Assembly (NCBI RefSeq): GCF_021596945.1
Contig: NZ_CP063779.1
Coordinates: 1,211,592-1,275,591 of the forward strand
From: Mongoliitalea daihaiensis
Lineage (GTDB): Bacteria > Bacteroidota > Bacteroidia > Cytophagales > Cyclobacteriaceae
Direction of reading: 5' to 3'
Length of the DNA: 64,000 nt
Part shown: positions 9,284-18,509 of the stretch, piece after piece
Layout of the letters: the number at the start of each line of letters is the position of its first letter
How positions within the stretch are numbered: the stretch's first letter is position 1
The notes under the pieces: model-generated
The model's database searches: none
What the model was told of the DNA's origin: nothing
Seen by the model: the letters and a program-made list of their open reading frames with translations, nothing else
Position numbers and translations under genes: made by a program

Positions 9284-10671
9284 TCGTTTTTCTTCTGATT
9301 TCTATCCTAACCGTTATCCTGACTACTTGGATTCTGCGGAAGATCCTCTTGGAAGGGAAATATGAGTATGCTATTTTCTTTGTCTTGTATTATTTGCCCT
9401 TTTATGTGACGGGTTTGGGGTTGGTGTATTTGCCCACACGATCCATTTTGATAGTAAATATTTTTCAATATTTGAAAGAGTTGGTGCTGGTTACGGGCGT
9501 GCTAAGTTTCGTTTTTTATCATAAAAGCTTTTTTCAATATCCTTTCCGGCTACATAAAGTGGACATGCTATTTTTAGCATTCATTGGTTTAGGGTTTTTG
9601 TATATGGTTTTGCCACTGGGTGAAGCGAGCACAGTCAGTAAGGTGGTGTACTTCAAAAATCTACTCATGCCAGGTCTCGTGTATTTTTTGGCCAGAAATA
9701 CACAATTTGATGAACAAGATGCAAGAGATTTATTCAAGGGAATCTTCATCATTGCCCTCTTAGCTTTTATTGTAAATATTGGGGAAAAGCTGGCTGCTAC
9801 TCACCTCCAATCACACACTGGTTTTGCCATCTTCCTGCAAGAAGTTCGCGATATGGAACCATCAGGCAATTATGGCTTAGCTTGGACATTTGAGACACAA
9901 TCTACCAGCCGTCGCTTAGCATCTTTTTTTGCAGATCCTTTGGAACTTGCTAGCTCGGTTTTATTGGGTTTTTCAGCGGGTTTGATTTGGTATTTGACAA
10001 GTAAGCGAGAAGATTGGACGGTATATGCAATCGTCATGGGAGCCTCTTTTGCGAGTTTATTGTTTTCTTCTTCCCGAGCAGCTTTTGCCTCGTTCTTTGT
10101 GATGCTTTTGTTTATTGCTGTTATTTTCCGTTTGTACAAACTCCTCCTTTTTGGTGGGGCTGTGTTTCTGTTATTCGTAGTTTATGTGCTGTTTTTTGCC
10201 TCAGAGGATTTTTATTTTTTTGTGATTGATACGATCACCTTTGAAAATACCTCTTCAGTGGGGCACGTGGTGGAGTGGTTATTAGCCTTGGAATCCATGG
10301 TTGCCAATCCATTGGGCATTGGTTTGGCTATGAGTGGCAATGTAGGAGTAGTGGATGAGGAGCTCCGTGTAGGTGGAGAAAATCAATACCTGATTTATGG
10401 CGTGCAGTTGGGTTGGATTGGGATGTTTTTGTACATCTTGATTTTGGCCTATGGCATCAAAACCTGCATACAAGTATTTCGATTGTCAGACAATGTTATG
10501 ACTGCACGCATTGCTTTTGTCGGTGCTGCGGTAAAAGTAGGCTTGTTATTACCATTATTTACTGCCAATGCAGAGTTGTACAGCTACGTAGCTTGGATGT
10601 CCTGGTGGATGGTGGGTTATTCTGTTAATGCTTTTCAGCAAATCAAATACTCCTCAATTCAATTGTCATGA
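9274..10671 (+). CDS. O-antigen polymerase/ligase-like membrane protein (probable Wzy)
   Basis: This 465-residue protein is very hydrophobic, with about eleven or twelve predicted membrane helices. A large extracytoplasmic loop (about residues 165-220) comes before a SSSRAAFASF segment, as in O-antigen ligase/polymerase (Wzy_C, PF04932) proteins. A second polar stretch, NPLGIGLAMSGN followed by GGENQYLIYGVQLGWIG, matches the typical H/N-rich loop late in these proteins. It probably polymerises the repeat units delivered by the flippase. Wzy and WaaL ligases are hard to separate by sequence; the presence of flippase, chain-length and export genes favours Wzy. The next gene overlaps its stop codon as ATGA. 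Confidence 0.8.
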   Translation: MSLIVFLLISILTVILTTWILRKILLEGKYEYAIFFVLYYLPFYVTGLGLVYLPTRSILIVNIFQYLKELVLVTGVLSFVFYHKSFFQYPFRLHKVDMLFLAFIGLGFLYMVLPLGEASTVSKVVYFKNLLMPGLVYFLARNTQFDEQDARDLFKGIFIIALLAFIVNIGEKLAATHLQSHTGFAIFLQEVRDMEPSGNYGLAWTFETQSTSRRLASFFADPLELASSVLLGFSAGLIWYLTSKREDWTVYAIVMGASFASLLFSSSRAAFASFFVMLLFIAVIFRLYKLLLFGGAVFLLFVVYVLFFASEDFYFFVIDTITFENTSSVGHVVEWLLALESMVANPLGIGLAMSGNVGVVDEELRVGGENQYLIYGVQLGWIGMFLYILILAYGIKTCIQVFRLSDNVMTARIAFVGAAVKVGLLLPLFTANAELYSYVAWMSWWMVGYSVNAFQQIKYSSIQLS

Positions 10672-11789
10672 AGCGCAGAATCTATGTAGATTTATTTTAC
10701 TTGAATACTGCCTTAACAGGTATTCAGACCTATATGTTGGAGTTTTGTGAGGCGGTGTCAACTTATCCACATTCGGACATTGAGTGGGTATTTTCGCATG
10801 ACCCAAAGAAGCAGGCTTCTGCGTCATATTTTCGAGGGAAGCAACCGAAGTGGAAAACTCTTTTATATCATGCCTATTATTTCCTTTGGAAGCAGGTGAT
10901 CTTACCTTATCGGGCGAAGAAAGCCCAAACAGACAGTATTTTAAATTTTGATTTTGTAGGTCCTGCATTTACTCGAAGAAAAAATTACACGGTAATCCAC
11001 GATGCTTTTTTTTGGCAAATGCCCCAAAATTACAGCGGCTTGTGGAGAACGTATTTTATTCAGTCCATACTTTCAGGCCTGCGAAGGGATTCCTGTGTGA
11101 TTACCACCTCTCGGGTCGCTAAAAAGGCTTTGGAGAAGAACACCCCGATTTTTCAAATTCCACAGGTGATTTATCAATGTCCCAAACTGTATGAAGGCGA
11201 TGCTGACACTTTTACGTTGAAACGCTTGGGTATTTCGAAGAACACGTATTTTTTTCATCTGGGTAGTTTTGACAAACGCAAAAATCTCCCGCTTCTAGTG
11301 GAGGCTTTTGCATTGTTTTTGAAGGACAACCCCTCATCTATGAGCTTGGTGTTGGCAGGTGAACGTGGATTAGGAAAAACCGTGGATGACTGGTCGATGG
11401 TTGAAGAAAAGATAAAAGAGTTCAATCTCCATGATCGGGTATTGCTTACAGGTTTTGTCAGTAATAATGAAGCGAAAAGCTTGTATCAAGGTGCTTTAGC
11501 TTACGTTTTCCCTTCCCAGAATGAGGGTTTTGGAATACCTGTCATAGAGGCGATGCGGGCGGGAATACCGGTAATTATCTCTGATCAAGAAGCGCTCGTA
11601 GAAATAGCGGATGGGGCTGCACTCATACATCAGACAGGAAATGTTGTGGATTTAAAAGAAAAAATGGAATCTTTGTATCGAAACCCTGAACTTCGTGCCC
11701 AATTAGTCCAAAAAGGCTCGGTGCGAAAAGAATTATTCACAAGAGCAGCTTTTGCTGAGGCTTACCACAACTTGATTTTAAATTTTTGA
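10668..11789 (+). CDS. Family 4 glycosyltransferase
   Basis: This 373-residue GT-B enzyme starts IYVDLFYLNTALTGIQTYMLEF. Its C-terminal Rossmann domain begins near residue 185 (FFHLGSFDKRKNLPLLVEAF) and carries the GT4 signature PSQNEGFGIPVIEAM, with the donor-binding glutamate residues, near residue 280. It resembles mannosyltransferase-like members of GT4, but the sugar cannot be read. The start codon overlaps the preceding stop as ATGA, and the methyltransferase gene starts 4 bases after its end. It therefore belongs to the same polysaccharide operon and probably adds one sugar of the repeat unit. Confidence 0.92.
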   Translation: MKRRIYVDLFYLNTALTGIQTYMLEFCEAVSTYPHSDIEWVFSHDPKKQASASYFRGKQPKWKTLLYHAYYFLWKQVILPYRAKKAQTDSILNFDFVGPAFTRRKNYTVIHDAFFWQMPQNYSGLWRTYFIQSILSGLRRDSCVITTSRVAKKALEKNTPIFQIPQVIYQCPKLYEGDADTFTLKRLGISKNTYFFHLGSFDKRKNLPLLVEAFALFLKDNPSSMSLVLAGERGLGKTVDDWSMVEEKIKEFNLHDRVLLTGFVSNNEAKSLYQGALAYVFPSQNEGFGIPVIEAMRAGIPVIISDQEALVEIADGAALIHQTGNVVDLKEKMESLYRNPELRAQLVQKGSVRKELFTRAAFAEAYHNLILNF

Positions 11790-11793
11790 TGCT

Positions 11794-12696
11794 ATGAGGC
11801 AGCAGCAATGCCCAAACTGTGCGACTACTACCAACTCCGGAACACATGTAGCATTGATCCAATGTTCCACTTGTGGTATTCAATGGACGTATTTGAAAGA
11901 AGACATTCAAGCAGAGGCCTTGTATGAAGATGAAGTATATGCTGTGGTGGATAATCGAAAGTCTATATTTGAACGCATTATTTTTTCAGAAGCTACAAAA
12001 GTTATCCACACGGCCCAATCACTTCTAACTGCTAGCAATGACTTATCGGTATTAGACTTTGGGTGTGGAAAAGGGCAGTTTTTGATGCAGGCAAAATCCT
12101 TGGGTTGGAAAACACTGGGTGTAGAGACTGCAACTGCACGGGCGGAGTTTGCCCAACAAAAATATGGCTTGGATGTGCTTAACCGGTATTACGAAGGTGG
12201 AAAACTTGCCTCACAAGGATTTGATGTGATTTCGCTCTTGCATGTATTGGAACATTTACCGCAGCCCATGCAGTTGTTGCAGTCGCTTGTGGATAATAAC
12301 CTCAAGCAAGGGGGAGTTCTTGTCATAGAAGTTCCAAACGCTCATAGCTTACAGGCTAAAATCGCGGGTAAAGATTGGATGCATTGGGATATTCCCAAAC
12401 ATTTGAGCCATTGGAACGAAAAAAGCTTGGAGGCATCACTTCAAAAAATCGGTTTTTATAAAAAGAAAGTACAATACTACTCCGTTCACTTGGGTGTATT
12501 AGGAATGTTGCGGGCATTGATGGGGAAATTTGGATACCAAGGAAATATCATTGTAGACTTAAAAGGTAAAAAGCACTGGAAGACCTTAATTTTGCTAGGA
12601 CTATTGTTGCCTGCTTCATGGTTATTGGAGCTTTTTGCCGTCGGTACCAAGCAAGGAGGAGTTTTAAGGGTTTATTTTCAGCGTGGGTATGAGTGA
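11794..12696 (+). CDS. Class I SAM methyltransferase with N-terminal zinc ribbon
   Basis: This 300-residue protein starts with a zinc ribbon (CPNC at residues 6-9, CSTCG near 28). A Rossmann methyltransferase domain follows: motif I is VLDFGCGKGQF near residue 87, and LLHVLEHLPQP is the post-motif region. A hydrophobic segment near residues 268-285 (LILLGLLLPASWLLELF) may contact the membrane. Homologues with this ribbon-methyltransferase layout are common in polysaccharide clusters and are thought to methylate sugars or glycolipid intermediates. Gene order and tight spacing place it in the operon. A decayed gene of the same general type lies at 18.5-19.1 kb. Confidence 0.88.
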   Translation: MRQQQCPNCATTTNSGTHVALIQCSTCGIQWTYLKEDIQAEALYEDEVYAVVDNRKSIFERIIFSEATKVIHTAQSLLTASNDLSVLDFGCGKGQFLMQAKSLGWKTLGVETATARAEFAQQKYGLDVLNRYYEGGKLASQGFDVISLLHVLEHLPQPMQLLQSLVDNNLKQGGVLVIEVPNAHSLQAKIAGKDWMHWDIPKHLSHWNEKSLEASLQKIGFYKKKVQYYSVHLGVLGMLRALMGKFGYQGNIIVDLKGKKHWKTLILLGLLLPASWLLELFAVGTKQGGVLRVYFQRGYE

Positions 12697-13843
12697 AAAG
12701 GGTAAAATAGTTTTTTTGCATAGTTCCTCAGAGTTATACGGGGCTTCCAAGATTTTGATCTTTGTTATAGAGATTGTGCAAAAGATGGGTTTCCCCATTT
12801 TGGTGATATTACCCGGAGAAGGTCCATTAGCAAAGGAAATGATGCGTTTGGGTTTTGATGTGCGTATCATGAATTTGGGCATCCTTCGGAGGAAATATTT
12901 TTCTCCTTTGGGAATTATCAACAGAGGCAAGCGACTGGTTCAGGCTTATCAGTTTCTGAAAGATTTGCATCAGCAAGAGAAAATTGCGCTCATTTATTCC
13001 AATACGTTGGCGGTAATCATAGGTGCGGTTTTTGCCCGACGCAAGAAAATCCCACACGTATGGCATATTCATGAAATTCTTCATAGCCCTGAGTTTCTAA
13101 TTAAATTTTTGGCAAGACAATTGGATCAAACTACCCCTAATCCCCTCGTGGTATCAGAGGCTGTGGCGAATCACTGGAGAAAGTATTTGCAAATAGCCAT
13201 CCCATCAGTTATCCACAACGGGATGGACTACAGTCCATTCTTACACGCGAAGTCTGATCTAAGACAATCCCTGGGTGTAAAGAATGATCAACCCGTCATC
13301 ACCATGATTGGTCGTATCAACCCGGGGAAAGGGCAGCAATTCTTTCTTCAAATGGCCAAGGAGCTGATTCAACTGTATCCAAATGCTGTTTTTTGGATGG
13401 TAGGGGATCCTTACCCTGGGTATGAACCTATTCATGGGCAGCTCAAGGAGTACATCCGAACGCACCACTTGGAGGCTTCCGTCATGGATTTAGGCTTTAG
13501 GATGGATGTACCAGAGGTTTTGGCATCTTCTGATATTTTTGTCTTACCATCTATTTTACCTGATTCTTTTCCAACGGTAATTTTGGAAGCGATGGCTAGT
13601 GGCTTACCGGTAGTTGCTACAGATTCAGGTGGTGCTTCGGAAATGATTGAAGACGAAGTTACCGGATATTTGATTCCTATGGGAGATGTGAAGTTGGGTG
13701 TGTCCCGTATTGCTAGCTTATTGAAGGATAGGAAAGCTGCCAAAACGATGGGACTAGCAGGGCAGCAACGTGTTCAAGAGTTATTTTCCTTTCAAAAGTT
13801 TTCCACAAAGATAGAGCAGTTTTTATGGCAACAAATCAACTGA
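12689..13843 (+). CDS. Family 4 glycosyltransferase
   Basis: This 384-residue GT-B enzyme starts at the ATG at 12689 (a GTG at 12683 would add two residues). The N-terminal domain opens KIVFLHSSSELYGASKIL, the acceptor-binding pattern of GT4. The C-terminal domain starts near residue 203 with VITMIGRINPGKGQQ and has the signature PDSFPTVILEAMASGLPV, then TDSGGASEMI. The start lies 8 bases inside the preceding methyltransferase gene, and the next gene begins 19 bases before its end, so this part of the operon is fully overlapped. The donor sugar is unknown. Confidence 0.92.
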   Translation: MSEKGKIVFLHSSSELYGASKILIFVIEIVQKMGFPILVILPGEGPLAKEMMRLGFDVRIMNLGILRRKYFSPLGIINRGKRLVQAYQFLKDLHQQEKIALIYSNTLAVIIGAVFARRKKIPHVWHIHEILHSPEFLIKFLARQLDQTTPNPLVVSEAVANHWRKYLQIAIPSVIHNGMDYSPFLHAKSDLRQSLGVKNDQPVITMIGRINPGKGQQFFLQMAKELIQLYPNAVFWMVGDPYPGYEPIHGQLKEYIRTHHLEASVMDLGFRMDVPEVLASSDIFVLPSILPDSFPTVILEAMASGLPVVATDSGGASEMIEDEVTGYLIPMGDVKLGVSRIASLLKDRKAAKTMGLAGQQRVQELFSFQKFSTKIEQFLWQQIN

Positions 13844-14949
13844 AAGTTGCGATACTTGGAGCAAAAGGATATCCCTATGTTTATGGTGGCTATGACACCA
13901 TGATCAAAGAACTAGGTGAGCGACTTCAAAAGCGTGGAGTGGAGGTGACGGTGTATTGCCATCGTGCACTGTTTGAGGAAAAGCCACCCGTAGTCAATGG
14001 TATCCGATTGGTGTACATGCCTGCCATTGAAAAGAAGAGCCTTACCCAACTGACACATTCTTTTCTTTCCATGATTCATGCCTGTTTTTCGGATGTGGAT
14101 GTCATTTTTGTGGTCAATAGTGGCAATGGGCCTTTCGGTATTATTTCTACTCTTTTGCGCAAGCCAACCGTGATCAATGTGGATGGTTTGGAATGGTTGC
14201 GTCCTAAGTGGAAAGGGTTTGGCTCCAAGTACTTCAAGTGGTCCTCTCGCATGGCGACTCGTTGGTATGATCGGATTATCAATGATTCCGATGAAATGCG
14301 GCGGGTATATTTGGAGGAGTTTGCTACGGACTCCACCGTGATAGCCTACGGGGCAAATCCCTCTGATGGTGCGGATGAGCAACTTTTGGATCGATGGATG
14401 TTGGCTCCAAGGTCTTATTTTTTGATTGTAGGAAGGTTAGTCCCCGACAACAATGCTGATTTGATCATTTCAGGTTTTTTGAAGTCTAATTCACAAAGAA
14501 GATTAGTGGTTGTTGGTGATGTACCATTTCAGGATGCCTATGCAGAAAGATTGAAAAATCTAAAAGACCCTCGTCTCTTATTTACAGGGTATGTGACCAA
14601 CTCTGAGGAGCTCAAGTCTTTATATCATCACTGCTATGCATACTTCCATGGGCATGAATATGGAGGAACCAATCCTGCCATGTTAAAGGCTTTGGGATAT
14701 GGGTGTGCGATTTTGGCTTTGGATACGCCATTTAATCAAGAAATGCTGCAACAAGGAAAGCATGGCTGGTATTTTGGCAAAAACGCTGCATCTGTCGCAA
14801 GTCTTGTGGACAAAGCTGAGAGAAGCGTTGAAGAAATGGAGCATTTGAGACAGACAGCACCTTCGGGCCTTACTCAGCGCTATAATTGGGATTACGTGAC
14901 AGAGCAGTATTTGCAGGTATTTTTGGAATTGAAGGAGCGGAAGCGTTAG
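13825..14949 (+). CDS. DUF1972-type glycosyltransferase (GT4, rhamnosyltransferase-like)
   Basis: This 374-residue protein has the DUF1972 N-terminal domain: it opens KVAILGAKGYPYVYGGYDTM, the GxxGxPxxYGG(Y/F)ET-like loop of this group, and continues with INVDGLEWLRPKW near residue 117. The C-terminal GT4 domain has YFLIVGRLVPDNN near residue 193 and HGHEYGGTNPAMLKAL near 275. Characterised relatives include beta-1,4-rhamnosyltransferases of streptococcal capsules, so rhamnose transfer is a reasonable guess. This is the last gene of the plus-strand operon. Its stop codon overlaps the stop of the convergent FkbM gene by four bases (TTAG). Confidence 0.9.
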   Translation: MATNQLKVAILGAKGYPYVYGGYDTMIKELGERLQKRGVEVTVYCHRALFEEKPPVVNGIRLVYMPAIEKKSLTQLTHSFLSMIHACFSDVDVIFVVNSGNGPFGIISTLLRKPTVINVDGLEWLRPKWKGFGSKYFKWSSRMATRWYDRIINDSDEMRRVYLEEFATDSTVIAYGANPSDGADEQLLDRWMLAPRSYFLIVGRLVPDNNADLIISGFLKSNSQRRLVVVGDVPFQDAYAERLKNLKDPRLLFTGYVTNSEELKSLYHHCYAYFHGHEYGGTNPAMLKALGYGCAILALDTPFNQEMLQQGKHGWYFGKNAASVASLVDKAERSVEEMEHLRQTAPSGLTQRYNWDYVTEQYLQVFLELKERKR

Positions 14950-15734
14950 TCCATCGTAGCTTTTAAGCCAATAACCAACTCACCTGATTCCCACACAATA
15001 AATCCAAAGGCTTTTAACTGTTCGTAGACCACAGATTTGCTGATAAACTCTTCGTGTACTTCTACTGCAATCAACTTCACGATCGATAAAAAGCTCAGGT
15101 CTCCTTGTTCGAATATAAACTTTTCATATCCCTCGATATCCATTTTGAGTAAAGCGATCTCTGTCAGTCCATATTGTTGAATCAATTGTGGAATGGTGAT
15201 TCCTAAGATGCTTCCTTCAGCACTTGCTTTGACTGTTTTAGACCAATCTTTTCCGTCCCTAAAATCATCGCTGATAGCAAATCGCATGTTTTCTTCATGG
15301 GAAATTGAACAATTGATTCCGTGAATATGTGGATAACTTTGGATGTTTTTGGTTAGAATGTTGAAATTTTCAGGATCAGGCTCTACAGCAAAAATTGGGG
15401 AGTTATCCACATGAGTACTGTAGTAAATCGAAGAAAGGCCGATATTGGCGCCTAAGTCCAAAATAGGCCCAGCAATATTGTTTGCTGATAGAAGTGTACA
15501 AATAGCAGCATATTCTTGGAAGTTGAAGATCTGTTCAAAGACCTCAACATCACTTGATGAACCGCCTCTCAGAAAAACAGGATGCTGACTTATAGAGGAT
15601 TGCATTTGGTAAACCCCCTCTTTTTCCTGAAAAGATTTTATCAATGCTGAAGTTTTTATCCTTCGCATAAAAATCTGCTGTGGAGAGCCTAAAGTGAAGA
15701 CAAATTTATCAATCAAATCTTTTAAAAATGGCAT
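14946..15734 (-). CDS. FkbM family methyltransferase
   Basis: From the ATG at 15734, five bases after the upstream gene's stop, the product is 262 residues; a longer frame to 15797 would overlap that gene. The SAM-binding motif ILDLGANIGLSSIYY lies near residue 90, followed by FAVEPDPENFNIL and, further on, LLKMDIEGYEKFIFEQG, the diagnostic FkbM (PF05050) motifs. FkbM enzymes O-methylate a variety of acceptors, including sugars of surface polysaccharides. It is the last gene of a minus-strand group with a GT4 gene and a 2'-5' RNA ligase-like gene, convergent with the main polysaccharide operon. Confidence 0.92.
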   Translation of the reverse strand: MPFLKDLIDKFVFTLGSPQQIFMRRIKTSALIKSFQEKEGVYQMQSSISQHPVFLRGGSSSDVEVFEQIFNFQEYAAICTLLSANNIAGPILDLGANIGLSSIYYSTHVDNSPIFAVEPDPENFNILTKNIQSYPHIHGINCSISHEENMRFAISDDFRDGKDWSKTVKASAEGSILGITIPQLIQQYGLTEIALLKMDIEGYEKFIFEQGDLSFLSIVKLIAVEVHEEFISKSVVYEQLKAFGFIVWESGELVIGLKATMD

Positions 15735-15739
15735 GAATA

Positions 15740-16897
15740 TCAATGGTTTGCAGTGTGGATAAGTATTTCTTTTAGACGTTCGGCCCATGTATTCCAATTG
15801 AGCTCCTCTTCGTATTTTTTGCGTGCTTGCTTGGATAATTTTTCGAGATGTTCAGGATTTTCGATCAATGATTCTAGGACATCAGCATAAGCAACATGTG
15901 GAGCATGGTAGTCCAACAGTATTCCGTTTACGTGATTTTCTATCATATCAGATACACCGCCAGTATGCGTGCTGATTACAGGCACACCATAGGCATTGGC
16001 CTCACCAAACGCTATTGGTGTACAATCCGCTCGCGTAGGCATAAACAAAACGTCTGCTTCTTTCAAGTGCATCTCTAGTCTCTCGGCATCTGCTGCATTG
16101 TTTTTGTCCAAAAAAGGAATGACATGCATATAGGAGCGTTGAACGTCTGGAATACAACCGATGATAGTCAACTGAAAAGAGAATCCCCTTTGTTCTAGAA
16201 TATCTAAGCTTTCTAGCACAATAGGCCCACCTTTTCTTTTCCAATCCACACCTATAAATAGCAGGGAAAAGATTTTTGAGCTATTTCGTTCTTTCACTTG
16301 GTAGCTAGAGCTTCGATCCAAGTTAGCTCCCATTTTTACCAAATAGGTGTTTTTTGCCTGATATACTTGGATAGCGGAGTTAATTGCCCATTGAGAAGAA
16401 AAAACCTGAGTGGTGGATTGTTGAATTGCCATCGCTTCTATCTCGTTGCTTTCTTGTATGGATTTAGAAGATAAATTTTTAAATGCATCGTAATACTGGC
16501 ATACCAATTCGAATGTAGCATCTGAGAAGTAGCAGATGGGTACAGAAGTTTGGAGATGGGCAATTTCGACAGAACCTGTTGGAGCAAAAATTACATCCAA
16601 TTCATATTGCTGGAGTATGTCAGAAAAGTATGCTCCATGCATTTTACTGAGGGTATGGTTGTGGGCCACATTATACTTTTTTCCATAAAATAGTCGGTGT
16701 TTGACTTTTGAAAAGAAAAACCGAAGATCCAAGAGTTTGCGCTGATGAAAGCTAAGCTTAACAGGGCCTAATACAATAACTGTTTGGAATTTCTCTTGCA
16801 AGGTCTGCAACATTCGAAAGTAGATTCCAGACCAAGAGCGTTTATCAAGAGGATCTAAGGCTGTCAAAAAACCAACTTTCAATTGGGACTTACTCAT
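15740..16897 (-). CDS. Family 4 glycosyltransferase
   Basis: This 385-residue GT-B protein opens with KVGFLTALDPLDKRSWSG, like glycosyltransferases that act near a SxxxWSGT loop. The C-terminal half has SLLFIGVDWKRKGG near residue 215 and the GT4 signature PIAFGEANAYGVPVI near 315, followed by STHTGGVSDMI. Its start codon overlaps the stop of the upstream 2'-5' RNA ligase-like gene as ATGA, so the two are translationally coupled. It probably serves the same glycan as the plus-strand operon, but it is under separate transcription. Confidence 0.9.
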   Translation of the reverse strand: MSKSQLKVGFLTALDPLDKRSWSGIYFRMLQTLQEKFQTVIVLGPVKLSFHQRKLLDLRFFFSKVKHRLFYGKKYNVAHNHTLSKMHGAYFSDILQQYELDVIFAPTGSVEIAHLQTSVPICYFSDATFELVCQYYDAFKNLSSKSIQESNEIEAMAIQQSTTQVFSSQWAINSAIQVYQAKNTYLVKMGANLDRSSSYQVKERNSSKIFSLLFIGVDWKRKGGPIVLESLDILEQRGFSFQLTIIGCIPDVQRSYMHVIPFLDKNNAADAERLEMHLKEADVLFMPTRADCTPIAFGEANAYGVPVISTHTGGVSDMIENHVNGILLDYHAPHVAYADVLESLIENPEHLEKLSKQARKKYEEELNWNTWAERLKEILIHTANH

Positions 16898-17463
16898 GGC
16901 ATAGAGGTTTTATCAAAATCTAAAGGAAATGTTTGAATCACACTCCATCTACCATCTAAGCGTTTTAGCAAAGCCACATGAGTTACTTGATATTGCTGAT
17001 CAAATGTTTGTTGCTTGATAAATTGCCAGTATTCATCAAATTTTGCAGGCTTAATATCCTTAAATGCTATCGTCATATGTGGATGAAAAGCTTTATCACT
17101 GAGTTCAATTGGTTGCTTGAGTACAGTCTTTGTAAAATAACCCAACGCTTCCTGCAGTGCTTTCAGGTCTTGAGATGGTTTTAGAGCAATAAATATCACT
17201 CGTTTTCCAAATCGATCGAAACCATTGAAGGCTAAGTCAAATGACTTCCAATTTTTGAAAAAACCACCTAACTGAGCAATGAGTTTATCTTCTTTAGCTT
17301 CATTCCAATGAAAAGGCATTTTGATTGTGACATGTGCAGGAGATTTTAAAGCATATTTTAAATGAAAGTTTTGCTTTAATAATTCCTTCAATCGGGTTGC
17401 CTCTTCTTGGATTTTCCCTTCCGGTACAAGTGCAATAAAATACTTAGCGATTGATTTTGCCAT
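16894..17463 (-). CDS. 2'-5' RNA ligase (2H phosphoesterase) family protein
   Basis: This 189-residue protein starts at the ATG at 17463; a GTG nine bases upstream is less likely. It has the two 2H phosphoesterase motifs, HVTIKMPF near residue 44 and HPHMTIAF near residue 128, that give this fold its catalytic histidines. Family members act on RNA 2',3'-cyclic phosphates or 2'-5' linkages. What this one acts on is unknown. It is the first gene of a three-gene minus-strand group, with ATGA overlap to a glycosyltransferase. The pairing with glycan genes is unexpected and may only reflect transcription. Confidence 0.88.
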   Translation of the reverse strand: MAKSIAKYFIALVPEGKIQEEATRLKELLKQNFHLKYALKSPAHVTIKMPFHWNEAKEDKLIAQLGGFFKNWKSFDLAFNGFDRFGKRVIFIALKPSQDLKALQEALGYFTKTVLKQPIELSDKAFHPHMTIAFKDIKPAKFDEYWQFIKQQTFDQQYQVTHVALLKRLDGRWSVIQTFPLDFDKTSMP

Positions 17464-17590
17464 TTGACACAAATATATTGGTTTTTCATTGTTGAAATGC
17501 TTTTCTTGGTCCTTAGATAAACAAATTGGCGGTTGCTTTTACCGTTAATTTTTAATTTGTAAATTGAAACAGCATTCAGATCAAACAGCT

Positions 17591-18502
17591 ATGAAGAATT
17601 TTGAAAGGGCCATGATAGGCCTGGATTTATCAGAAATGGATAACTTGATTTTACCGAAGGTATTTGCATTGTCAAGTTTATTGGGACTCAAAAAATTATA
17701 TTTCATACATATCACCAAGGATTTAAGTATTCCTGACGAAATCCGAAAGAATTATCCTGATTTAGCAGTACCTGTGGATGAGACGCTTGACAAGGAAATT
17801 CGTGAGAGTTTAAAAGATTTGGAAATCCCCGCTGATCTGGAATATGAAATCATAGTGGAAGAGGGAAAGGCCATGGAAAATGTTTTGCGATGGGCCAAAC
17901 TTAAAGATGTTGACCTCTTGATCATGGGCAGAAAGAAAAAATTAGAAGGTTCTGGTTCACTGGCTAAGAAAATGGCACAAAAGGCGCCATGCTCTGTTTT
18001 GTTTTTGACTGAAAATACCGATGTAAAGGTTCCGCATAAAATCCTTATTCCCATGGATTTTTCAGACCACTCCATCTTGACTTTACAATTTGCGGAAAGA
18101 GTTTCCGAGGATTTGGGTGCTGAAGTTGTTGGCCTACACATTTATGAGGTACCGATTGGGTATTACAAAACTGGAAAATCCTATGGAGAATTTGCAGAAA
18201 TCATGAAAAAGCATGCAGAGAAGGATTATCAAAATTTTTTAAAGAAAAACAATCATGATGCTATTGATTGTATTTTTGAATTAAAGAAGACAGATCCTCG
18301 GGCTGAGATGATCATCGACTTGGGCCGTAAGCATGGAGCAGAAATGATTATCATGGGAAGTAGAGGTAGAACAGGTTCTGCCGCGGTTTTATTAGGAAGT
18401 GTAGCGGAAAGTTTGGTCCATAAAAACAATGAAATTCCCATGCTGATTGTAAAAAAGAAGGGAGAAACAATGGGTTTCTTAGAGGCTTTTTCAAAAATTT
18501 AA
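17591..18502 (+). CDS. Tandem universal stress protein (two UspA domains)
   Basis: This 303-residue protein starts at the ATG at 17591, with a TTG at 17564 as a less likely alternative. Two UspA domains occupy about residues 1-140 and 147-295. The second keeps the ATP-binding pattern GSRGRTGSAAVLLGS (GxxG-x9-GS). In the first the loop reads GRKKKLEGSGSLAKK, so nucleotide binding there is less certain. Such double-Usp proteins are cytoplasmic stress proteins. The gene stands alone between the divergent RNA ligase-like gene and a terminator at 18543. Confidence 0.92.
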   Translation: MKNFERAMIGLDLSEMDNLILPKVFALSSLLGLKKLYFIHITKDLSIPDEIRKNYPDLAVPVDETLDKEIRESLKDLEIPADLEYEIIVEEGKAMENVLRWAKLKDVDLLIMGRKKKLEGSGSLAKKMAQKAPCSVLFLTENTDVKVPHKILIPMDFSDHSILTLQFAERVSEDLGAEVVGLHIYEVPIGYYKTGKSYGEFAEIMKKHAEKDYQNFLKKNNHDAIDCIFELKKTDPRAEMIIDLGRKHGAEMIIMGSRGRTGSAAVLLGSVAESLVHKNNEIPMLIVKKKGETMGFLEAFSKI

Positions 18503-18509
18503 AAGGATT

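Noticed and set aside
13912..14382. Long minus-strand frame (156 codons) inside the DUF1972 glycosyltransferase
   Set aside because: It is antisense to a well-supported GT gene and has no motif; it is a shadow of codon bias in the true gene.
15735..15797. Longer start for the FkbM gene
   Set aside because: It would overlap the upstream glycosyltransferase gene by 58 bases; the ATG at 15734 lies five bases after that gene's stop.
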